In this document: one piece after another, positions 8,344 to 14,100 of the stretch | Position numbering within the stretch: position 1 is the first letter of the stretch | Layout of the letters: each line of letters starts with the position of its first letter | Assembly (NCBI GenBank): GCA_030528965.1 | Contig: JAUMXS010000002.1 | Location: forward strand, 1-21,695 | Source of the DNA: Eubacteriales bacterium | GTDB lineage: Bacteria; Bacillota; Clostridia; Oscillospirales; Oscillospiraceae | Length of the DNA stretch: 21,695 bases | Direction: 5' to 3' | Position numbers and translations under genes: made by a program | The notes under the pieces: model-generated | Database searches by the model: none | What the model was told of the DNA's origin: nothing | Seen by the model: the letters and a program-made list of their open reading frames with translations, nothing else

Positions 8344-8590
8344 CCTCGTCCACTCCTCTCAGCGCGTTTACCTTCCGCAGGGCCAGGAAGAACAACAGGC
8401 TCGTGACGCCCGCACCCACAGCCGCTTCCGTGATCGCAAGGTCCGGCGACTGGAGCAGGAACCAAAGGATCGCCATAACGGAGGAATATGACATGAAAAC
8501 AATGACTGCGGCCAAAAGGTTCTTGGTGCGCACCGCAGCCAGTGCACAGAATATCAAAAAGAGCAGAAGCAGAATTTCCAGAAGAATCAT
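8333..8590 (-). CDS. MbhD-like (DUF4040) antiporter subunit
   Basis: An 85-residue membrane protein of the MbhD/DUF4040 family, corresponding to part of the MrpA C-terminus and related to NuoJ. It has three hydrophobic helices, with the conserved AVRTKNLLAAVI, DLAITEAAVGAGVTSLLFFLAL pattern. The acidic E in LAITEA is the conserved intramembrane residue of this family. ATG 8590 overlaps the mrpG stop in ATGA. Order and content here (E-F-G-MbhD-MbhE/B-C-D) match the antiporter half of archaeal Mbh rather than classical bacterial mrpABCDEFG. Confidence 0.87.
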   Translation of the reverse strand: MILLEILLLLFLIFCALAAVRTKNLLAAVIVFMSYSSVMAILWFLLQSPDLAITEAAVGAGVTSLLFFLALRKVNALRGVDEDER

Positions 8591-8916
8591 AATTCCTGTT
8601 CCCCCTCTCCGGCCACGCGGTCGGGCTCGATATTCCGCCCGGTGATAAGTTCCATGCGGGCAAGAAGATGGGAGGAAACGGGGTTCGTCAGCCACAGGAT
8701 CACAAGCAGAATGACGATTTTCAGGGTATGCGCGGTAAATCCGCACAGGACGACCGCACCGGCCAGCATAAGCAGAACACCCAAAGTATCCGTGATCGCA
8801 CCGGCATGGATCCGCTCCAGTGCATCCCGGAACCGGAACAGACCAAGAACGGAGACAGCTATGACAAATAACCCGAGACTTATCAGGATGACAGCGATCG
8901 CGATTCGGACTGTCAC
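8587..8916 (-). CDS. mrpG: Antiporter subunit MrpG/MbhC
   Basis: A 109-residue protein with three hydrophobic segments and the MrpG hallmark LFRFRDALERIHAGAITDTLGVLL followed by LKIVILLVILWLTNPVSSHLLARM, a close match to the family (FPDVYTRLHA...TDT, then TxPxxxHxxARAA). It forms part of the small-subunit bundle with MrpE and MrpF. It starts with GTG, overlapping the mrpF stop in GTGA at 8913-8916, so translation is coupled. Length is typical for MrpG. Confidence 0.93.
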   Translation of the reverse strand: MTVRIAIAVILISLGLFVIAVSVLGLFRFRDALERIHAGAITDTLGVLLMLAGAVVLCGFTAHTLKIVILLVILWLTNPVSSHLLARMELITGRNIEPDRVAGEGEQEL

Positions 8917-9215
8917 TGCTTTTCCCCCTTTCTTTGTCTGTGACGGCTGACCGTTACACGACTCAGCAGTGCGATGGCCAGCAAGTTCAAAAGGCCGTAC
9001 AAAATGGCAACGTCTATAAGATAGCTCTCACCCAGCAGGCAGGAGAGCATACATATCATCAGAATGACAAGCGTACAGATTTCGTTGAGCGCCACGAGCC
9101 GGTCGGTATACCGGGGACCGCGTATGGCCAGGAACAGGCAAAGCAGAATGCATATTCCCAGCAAGCACAACACGACAGTTAAAAAGAGATTCAGTACCGT
9201 TGTCGGTTCAGTCAT
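8913..9215 (-). CDS. mrpF: Antiporter subunit MrpF/MbhB
   Basis: A 100-residue protein with three hydrophobic helices. The family motif RGPRYTDRLVALNEICTLVILMI (usually RGPxxxDRVxAxD) and DVAILYGLLNLLAIALLSR (usually DIALVYALLxFxxTVAxAR) are clear. The start is ATG 9215, 8 bases after GGAGG; an upstream in-frame GTG at 9224 touches the ribosome binding site and is rejected. It overlaps the end of mrpE by 8 bases. Confidence 0.93.
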   Translation of the reverse strand: MTEPTTVLNLFLTVVLCLLGICILLCLFLAIRGPRYTDRLVALNEICTLVILMICMLSCLLGESYLIDVAILYGLLNLLAIALLSRVTVSRHRQRKGEKQ

Positions 9216-9675
9216 TCTTCTCACCCTCCAATCGGCACAGCTTTTCCACGAATCCGCTGTCCTCCAGCCCCTCGGCCATCTCGGAACGAAGTGCGTAGAC
9301 GCAGATCTCTTCCTCTCCCAGTGCGACCGTCACCGTTCCGGGTGTCAGCGTGATGGAATTGGCCAGAGCGACCTTGGCGGTCTCCCCTTTTGTCTTCGGC
9401 GAGAACCACACGATCTTCGGCCGCCTGCTGTCGGGCTTCAGAATGAGACGCATCACCTGAAGGTTGGACAGCACGATCTGTCCCACCAGATAGAACAGAT
9501 AGCAAACGATCCCCGGCAGCCGCTTAAAAAAGAGCACTTCTTTCCGGATATTGATATCCAAAAGACGATGGATCGCAAAGGTAACGGCCACCGAGATAAC
9601 GAGGCCGAACAGGACAATCTCCAAAGTCACTTTTCCGTTCAGGGCCAGCCAGAACAGGAACAGCAGGATAATCAA
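9208..9675 (-). CDS. mrpE: Antiporter subunit MrpE/MbhA
   Basis: The first gene of the operon, 155 residues. Two or three hydrophobic N-terminal helices are followed by a cytoplasmic domain with LANSITLTPGTVTVALGEEEICVYAL, the conserved MrpE 'xxNxITLTPGTVT' motif. The usual hydrophobic start is recovered with TTG at 9675, which has GGAGG about 9 bases upstream. A longer frame starting at 9762 would add hydrophilic residues without support. The length agrees with MrpE (about 158). It opens a ten-gene transcript ending at the hairpin at 271-302. The upstream region holds a candidate promoter and a Rex/Crp-like palindrome. Confidence 0.92.
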   Translation of the reverse strand: MIILLFLFWLALNGKVTLEIVLFGLVISVAVTFAIHRLLDINIRKEVLFFKRLPGIVCYLFYLVGQIVLSNLQVMRLILKPDSRRPKIVWFSPKTKGETAKVALANSITLTPGTVTVALGEEEICVYALRSEMAEGLEDSGFVEKLCRLEGEKND

Positions 9676-9771
9676 GAAGCACCCCTCCTTCTGAATAATG
9701 TTTGCCGAATCATTGCAAAGCGACCTCCCGAACGGGGCCGCTCTCTGACGAATCTTATGCATCGTTTTTGC

Positions 9772-9800
9772 ATCATACCATAAATGCTTCTAAAAAGGAA
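9772..9800 (-). promoter_or_regulatory. Candidate sigma-A promoter of the antiporter operon
   Basis: On the minus strand TATGAT (9777-9772) is a good -10. Seventeen bases upstream, TTCCTT (9800-9795) is a poor -35, so the promoter may need an activator. Transcription would start near 9765, giving a leader of about 90 bases before mrpE. That leader contains an imperfect hairpin (AGCGGCC...GGTCGCT, about 9719-9742). Confidence 0.45.
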
Positions 9801-9805
9801 GCCTT

Positions 9806-9823
9806 TTGTGACAGGTTTCACAA
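9806..9823. promoter_or_regulatory. Rex/Crp-like palindromic operator
   Basis: TTGTGACAGGTTTCACAA contains the perfect inverted repeat TTGTGA-N6-TCACAA. It differs at one position from the Rex consensus TTGTGAA-N4-TTCACAA and also fits the Crp-family TGTGA-N6-TCACA. It lies directly upstream of the candidate -35 of the antiporter operon, centred about 50 bases before the predicted start. This is the main feature, with the two divergent promoters, of the 312-base non-coding stretch 9676-9987. Confidence 0.55.
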
Positions 9824-9938
9824 TTTTTCTTGGCAAAATCAGTTCCCTCTCTACCATTCCTCATGATCCGCCGAAGAAAATGAATTATTTTATGCGTTAT
9901 TCATTCCTCCGATGCATATTCCGTACTCCTGGGTGTGC

Positions 9939-9967
9939 ACATATTCCGGGCACCGCCTTCATACTCT
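9939..9967 (+). promoter_or_regulatory. Candidate sigma-E (mother-cell) promoter for the recombinase genes
   Basis: ACATATT (9939-9945), a 14-base spacer, then CATACTCT (9960-9967). B. subtilis sigma-E promoters have the form KMATATT, 14-15 bases, CATACAnT. The match is 6 of 7 in the -35 and all but one defined base in the -10. The start would fall near 9974, giving a leader of only about 14 bases with AGGAGG (9975-9980) at its very 5' end. Mother-cell transcription of the skin recombinase spoIVCA by sigma-E is established in B. subtilis. Confidence 0.5.
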
Positions 9968-9987
9968 GGGAGCGAGGAGGCATGACC

Positions 9988-10218
9988 ATGAATGAGCTTG
10001 ATCGGGAAATCGGCCTTGCCTTGCTGAAATGTCTGCACCGGAGGGAGCTGATCTCCGAAAAGACTTTTCTGGCCGCCGGCAGTTCCCGTTCTTTTGAAAA
10101 AAACCGGTTTATTGCTTATGGGAAATCCGACAAAACAGACTCTGCCGGGGAGGGCAGCACACTGAATGACGATCCGAAAACTGAGAGAGGAACTGCGGAG
10201 AGGGAAAACCATTTATGA
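9988..10218 (+). CDS. Small recombinase-linked ORF (helical, SHOCT-like start)
   Basis: A 76-residue ORF that starts at ATG 9988 with AGGAGG 7 bases upstream. The first 25 residues (ELDREIGLALLKCLHRRELIS) form a short amphipathic helical segment like the SHOCT-type small ORFs that precede serine recombinase genes in Clostridia. The rest is polar and of low similarity to anything I recognise. It overlaps the recombinase start (10166) by 53 bases in another frame, so translation of the recombinase is probably coupled. Possible roles are regulation or excision-directionality assistance, but nothing in the sequence proves this. Distant upstream starts in the same frame lack a ribosome binding site. 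Confidence 0.55.
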   Translation: MNELDREIGLALLKCLHRRELISEKTFLAAGSSRSFEKNRFIAYGKSDKTDSAGEGSTLNDDPKTERGTAERENHL

Positions 10219-11785
10219 TCTTCCTCTCCGCGTCACTTTTTATGCCCGTGTTTCCACCGAAAAACCGGAACAGCAGGGCAGTCTTGAACACCAGATCCAA
10301 TACTACACGGACTTCATATGTAAAAACCCGAACTGGAGCTATGTGCCCGGATACACAGACGAAGGAATATCGGGTACCTCGACCCGTAAGCGTGAGAACT
10401 TTCTGCGGATGATCTCCGACGCCCATGACGGCCGTTTTGACTTTATCATCACCAAGGAGATATCTCGTTTTTCCCGCAGCACGCTCGACAGCATCCTGTA
10501 TACGCAGGAACTGCTGGACGCAGGTGTCGGCGTTTTTTTCCAGAACGACAACATCAACACACTGGACACAGACAGCGAATTTCGTCTGGTCGTCATGGCC
10601 GGAGTAGCACAGGATGAAGTCCGGAAGCTGTCCGAACGACTGAAATTTGGTTTTCGGCAGTCCATCCGGAACGGTCATGTGCTCGGAAACGACCGGATAT
10701 GGGGATATGACAAGAAAGACTGTAAACTTACCGTCATTCCGGAACAGGCTGAAGCCGTCCGCCTGATCTTTGAACTCTATGCCGCCGGGAACTGCGGGAT
10801 ACGCAAAATCGCCCATGAGCTGACCCTCCGCGGATATACCAGCCTCAGGGGAAATGATTTCAATCCGCTTACTATCCGCAACATTCTTATGAATCCCAAA
10901 TACAAAGGATGGTACTGCGGCGGAAAGACCCGATCTCTCGACTATCGAACAAAGAAAAACGAAACACTGGACGAGAGCGAATGGATCATGTACCCAGACC
11001 CTCAAATTCCGGCCATTGTTTCGGAGAAACTCTGGGACCGGGCCAATGCCATTCTCAGAGAACGCAGAAATCATGCTAAAGCCAAAGAGGCCGGTTACCG
11101 CAAACAATATCCCTACAGCGGAAAGATACTCTGCGAAAAACACGGCTTATCATTTCACCGTCAGGCCTTCCGGACAAAAAGCGGTCAGACCGAATACTGG
11201 CGCTGCCGGGCTTACCGCCAGGGCGGAAAGGAAAGCTGTCCCCTCCCCTCCGTTCGCACACGGGAAATAAACCTTGTTCTGGCCGAACTCTTTCAGACGA
11301 CCGTCAAACACAAAGAGGAGATCATCCGTCTTGTGCTGGCCGGTCTTGCCGACGCGGAACGCAGGACCGAACCTGCCCCGCAGCTTCAGAGGATCCGGTC
11401 ACAGATCGAACAGCTGCACCGCAAAAAGGACAAACTTCTGGAACTGAGCACGGAAGGAGCGCTTTCCACGCAGGAATTTCAGGAGCGAAACGAACGCTTT
11501 AACAAACAGCTCACATTTTTGGAGCAGCAGCTTCCCGTCATACTGCAGTCGCAAAACGATCCCCCCTGCACAGACCTCGCTTTGCTGGAAAAAGCTCTTT
11601 GGGACGAACTGAACTTCACGAACGGCATCAGCCCGGAGATCGTCTCCGTCATTGCGGACAGTATCGTGGTGCTGGAAGAAAGCAGCGCACAGGAACTTCA
11701 TCTGAAGATCCGATTGCGGTCAGGAAAGACGATTTTCGTCACCTTTGACCGCCGTACCATGGGTTTTTCCTGTGCTTCCTCCTGA
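10166..11785 (+). CDS. Large serine recombinase, probable sigK-element excisionase
   Basis: 539 residues and apparently intact. The N-terminal resolvase domain has the catalytic serine S30 in FYARVSTE, the YTDEGISGTSTRKR loop (about 63-76) and EISRFSRST with R101 and R104. A Recombinase domain follows (about 180-290; GYDKKDCKLTVIPEQAEAV, NPKYKG). Then comes a zinc-ribbon-like segment (about 315-360; CEKHG...WRC...C) and a coiled-coil (about 400-460). The C-terminus ends in short beta-strands (DSIVVLEESS...LKIRLRSGK). This is the SpoIVCA/TndX-type layout. It is the only recombinase in the window and lies inside the sigK interval, behind a sigma-E-like promoter, so it is the best candidate to excise the element. 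Its position about 2.4 kb from the nearer border is unusual, since skin recombinases normally sit at the border. It has GGGAGGG about 12 bases before ATG. Confidence 0.92.
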   Translation: MTIRKLREELRRGKTIYDLPLRVTFYARVSTEKPEQQGSLEHQIQYYTDFICKNPNWSYVPGYTDEGISGTSTRKRENFLRMISDAHDGRFDFIITKEISRFSRSTLDSILYTQELLDAGVGVFFQNDNINTLDTDSEFRLVVMAGVAQDEVRKLSERLKFGFRQSIRNGHVLGNDRIWGYDKKDCKLTVIPEQAEAVRLIFELYAAGNCGIRKIAHELTLRGYTSLRGNDFNPLTIRNILMNPKYKGWYCGGKTRSLDYRTKKNETLDESEWIMYPDPQIPAIVSEKLWDRANAILRERRNHAKAKEAGYRKQYPYSGKILCEKHGLSFHRQAFRTKSGQTEYWRCRAYRQGGKESCPLPSVRTREINLVLAELFQTTVKHKEEIIRLVLAGLADAERRTEPAPQLQRIRSQIEQLHRKKDKLLELSTEGALSTQEFQERNERFNKQLTFLEQQLPVILQSQNDPPCTDLALLEKALWDELNFTNGISPEIVSVIADSIVVLEESSAQELHLKIRLRSGKTIFVTFDRRTMGFSCASS

Positions 11786-11820
11786 GCGTTTTTCCCTTCG
11801 TATATCCGTCTCATCAACAA

Positions 11821-11850
11821 GCCGGAAACCGCTCCCGCGTAAACTCCGGC
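11821..11850 (+). terminator. Weak hairpin after the recombinase gene
   Basis: GCCGGA (11821-11826) pairs with TCCGGC (11845-11850) across an 18-base loop, followed by ATGTTTTGATAAATTTTTG. The stem is short, so termination is uncertain. It lies between the recombinase and the pyk promoter. Confidence 0.3.
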
Positions 11851-11866
11851 ATGTTTTGATAAATTT

Positions 11867-11906
11867 TTGACAAAGTCTTGACAAAGCCATTACCTCTTTA
11901 TACAAT
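11867..11906 (+). promoter_or_regulatory. pyk promoter with tandem TTGACAAAG repeat
   Basis: TTGACA (11878-11883), a 17-base spacer, then TACAAT (11901-11906): a near-consensus sigma-A promoter. The -35 is part of an 11-bp direct repeat, TTGACAAAGTC (11867-11877) and TTGACAAAGCC (11878-11888), head to tail with no gap. The start would be near 11913, 43 bases before the pyk ATG. Confidence 0.8.
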
Positions 11907-11955
11907 TAATGTCGGATAAGAAAGAAAATGTGTTATTTGTGTAATGGAGGATCTT

Positions 11956-13368
11956 ATGAGAAAGACAAAGATCATATGCACTATTGGCCCGGCCAGTGAA
12001 ACAGAAGAAGTCCTGACCCAAATGTGTTTGGCCGGCATGAATGTGGCCCGTCTGAACTTTTCGCACGGTACATATCCCGAGCATGAAAAGCGAATCAAGC
12101 TGATCAAACATGTGCGCGAAAAGCTGGGCCTTCCCATCGCCATCCTGCTGGATACCAAGGGTCCGGAATACCGTATTCGTTCCTTTGCGACCGATAAAGT
12201 AACGATTGAGAAAGGCGCAGCATTCACTTTTACTACCGACGAGGTCGAAGGCGACAAGACCAGAGTCTCTGTGAATTACAAAAACCTGCATAATGAGCTG
12301 AATCCCGGCGACACTGTCACTGCCAATAACGGTATGCTGGTGTTCGAGGTTCAGGAAGTGGAAGGGCACAACATTCACTGCATCTGCAAGGTAGGCGGTG
12401 TTCTTTCCAACCGCAAGAGCATGTCCTTCCCCAACAAAGTCATGTCCGGCCCCTATCTCTCCGAACAGGACAAATCCGACATCCTTTTCGGTATCAAAAA
12501 CAGTGTCGACTTTATCGCGGCATCCTTTGTTTCCACCGCGCAGGATGTAAAAGATATTCAGGAATTCCTGAATGCCAACGGCGGCAGTGACATTGAGATC
12601 GTTGCCAAGATCGAAAACCGCGCCGGCGTGGATAACGTTGTGGAGATCTGTGAAAACTGCAGCGGCATCATGATCGCCCGCGGCGACCTGGGTGTGGAAA
12701 TTCCCTATGTGGAAGTTCCTTCCGTGCAGAAGAAACTGACGAAGATCTGCCGCATGATGGGCAAACGCGTCATCACCGCGACCGAGATGCTGGAATCCAT
12801 GAGCCAGAATCCTCGCCCCACCCGTGCGGAAATCTGCGACGTCGCCAATGCCGTTTATGACGGCACTGCCTGCGTCATGCTGTCCGGCGAATCCGCCGCC
12901 GGAAAATATCCCGTGGAAGCCGTAAAGGCCATGGCCCAGATCGCCGAGTATACGGAAGATCAGACCGAGTACAAGCAGCAGTTCCTTTCCACCGAGTTTG
13001 TCGGTCATAACAATCTCGACTGTATCTCCCACGCCGTCTGCGCCATTGCTCTGGATGTGAATGCCAAGGCGATCGTAGTTTGCTCCGTTTCCGGCAAAAC
13101 CGCTCTGCTGGTTTCCCGCTTCCGTACCCCGGTGAACATCATCGGCATGACGACCGATGTCAAGATCTGGCGCCGTCTTTCCATGAGCTGGGGCGTCACT
13201 CCCGTTATGGCAGAGCAGTTCCCCAGCATGGACGTCATGTTCTACTATGCCAAGAAGGCTACGAAAAAGGCTTTGGATCTGAAGCCCGGCGACAACATCG
13301 TCCTGACCGGCGGCCCGATCAACGGAGTCTCCGGCAACACCGACACCATCAAAATCGACGTGATCTGA
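11956..13368 (+). CDS. pyk: Pyruvate kinase
   Basis: Converts phosphoenolpyruvate and ADP to pyruvate and ATP, the last step of glycolysis, in the cytoplasm. It is 470 residues in the short form without a C-terminal PEP-utiliser domain. Active-site elements are R32/N34/S36 (ARLNFSHG), DTKGPE at 66-71 (the T..K..E set of potassium-dependent enzymes), catalytic K218 in AKIEN, and E242-region ARGDLGVEIP. PRPTRAE and LSGESAAGKYPVEAV are also present. Two sites differ from the usual: ATEMLESM (normally ATQMLESM) at 275-282, and NNG at 124-126 where most enzymes have DDG. The start is ATG 11956, with GGAGG at 11946-11950 lying inside the upstream ATG (11944) that would otherwise be chosen. It has its own strong promoter and terminator. 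It lies within the sigK element, which is unexpected for a central metabolic gene; a second pyk elsewhere in the genome is likely but unseen. Confidence 0.95.
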   Translation: MRKTKIICTIGPASETEEVLTQMCLAGMNVARLNFSHGTYPEHEKRIKLIKHVREKLGLPIAILLDTKGPEYRIRSFATDKVTIEKGAAFTFTTDEVEGDKTRVSVNYKNLHNELNPGDTVTANNGMLVFEVQEVEGHNIHCICKVGGVLSNRKSMSFPNKVMSGPYLSEQDKSDILFGIKNSVDFIAASFVSTAQDVKDIQEFLNANGGSDIEIVAKIENRAGVDNVVEICENCSGIMIARGDLGVEIPYVEVPSVQKKLTKICRMMGKRVITATEMLESMSQNPRPTRAEICDVANAVYDGTACVMLSGESAAGKYPVEAVKAMAQIAEYTEDQTEYKQQFLSTEFVGHNNLDCISHAVCAIALDVNAKAIVVCSVSGKTALLVSRFRTPVNIIGMTTDVKIWRRLSMSWGVTPVMAEQFPSMDVMFYYAKKATKKALDLKPGDNIVLTGGPINGVSGNTDTIKIDVI

Positions 13369-13438
13369 TCCCGGTTCACCTTCCGGATGCATTCTCCCCC
13401 AGGAGCCTTCCTCCGGGCGGAGAGACCGTAAAACAGTT

Positions 13439-13476
13439 AATCCGACCTATGATTGTATTCATAGGTCGGATTTTTT
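13439..13476 (+). terminator. Intrinsic terminator of pyk
   Basis: A perfect 14-bp stem: AATCCGACCTATGA (13439-13452) with TCATAGGTCGGATT (13459-13472), loop TTGTAT, followed by a run of six T (13471-13476). It serves the plus strand; the minus-strand side has no T-run. Confidence 0.92.
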
Positions 13477-13486
13477 ATAGACACAG

Positions 13487-14047
13487 TTATTTATTCGACG
13501 AATCGGGACATCGGACAATCCAGTCTTCCTTTTTTAAACAAGTGATATGTTCCGTTCTTACCTCGTTCAGCATAGAGCACGGAACTTTTTCCTTGGTATA
13601 TTGATATTGAAATCCGCATTTCTCCTGTACCCTCTTTGACTTGGTATTGCCGTCATAATACCCGCACCACACTTTTTCAAGATTCAATTCTTCAAAAGCA
13701 TGGCGAAGGACAACCTGTACAGCTTCGGGGATCAATCCTTGTCCCCAATACGGGACACCGATCCAGTATCCCAATTCTGCTTCTGTATCAGGGATCCCCA
13801 TGCGGCTTGCTTTGCCGATCATCAGTCCGATGCTTCCAACAGCACATCCCGTACATTTATCAACAACCGCATATGTTTCCGGGGCAGAAAGGACATTACG
13901 GATAACATCACGACTGTTTTCTATGCTTGTATGAACAGGCCATCCTGCAGCCGGTCCCACTTCGGGAGCACTCGCATATCTGTATAGGCTCTCTGCATCC
14001 GATTCTTCCCACGGGCAAAGAATCAGTCTCTTCGTTTTAAGAACCAT
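13487..14047 (-). CDS. GNAT-family N-acetyltransferase (RimJ/RimL-like)
   Basis: A 186-residue cytoplasmic acetyl-CoA-dependent acyltransferase. TKRLILCPWEESDAESLYRY is the usual start of RimJ/RimL-type GNATs. The acetyl-CoA loop is seen in YWIGVPYWGQGLIPEAV (about 93-109), followed by LNLEKVWCGYYDGNTKSKRVQEKCGF, the standard late-domain motif. The substrate cannot be told from sequence; relatives acetylate protein N-termini, ribosomal proteins or antibiotics. ATG 14047 has GGAGG 7 bases upstream. It is convergent with pyk and sits 114 bases inside the right element border. By eye it is more AT-rich than its neighbours, fitting a more recent arrival as element cargo. Confidence 0.88.
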   Translation of the reverse strand: MVLKTKRLILCPWEESDAESLYRYASAPEVGPAAGWPVHTSIENSRDVIRNVLSAPETYAVVDKCTGCAVGSIGLMIGKASRMGIPDTEAELGYWIGVPYWGQGLIPEAVQVVLRHAFEELNLEKVWCGYYDGNTKSKRVQEKCGFQYQYTKEKVPCSMLNEVRTEHITCLKKEDWIVRCPDSSNK

Positions 14048-14100
14048 CCGTATTCCTCCAAGTGCTTATTGATCGGTCTTCCTGCATACTATCATACGAA

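Noticed and set aside
331..9675. A complete membrane-bound hydrogenase (Mbh) or complex I operon
   Set aside because: Only antiporter-type membrane subunits are present; no hydrogenase, NuoB/C/D/I or Fe-S subunits were found before the terminal hairpin.
10109..11143. A 344-residue minus-strand open frame
   Set aside because: It lies antisense to the recombinase catalytic domain and has no recognisable family features.
11890..13392. A 500-residue minus-strand open frame
   Set aside because: It is antisense to pyruvate kinase, whose motifs, promoter and terminator are all on the plus strand.
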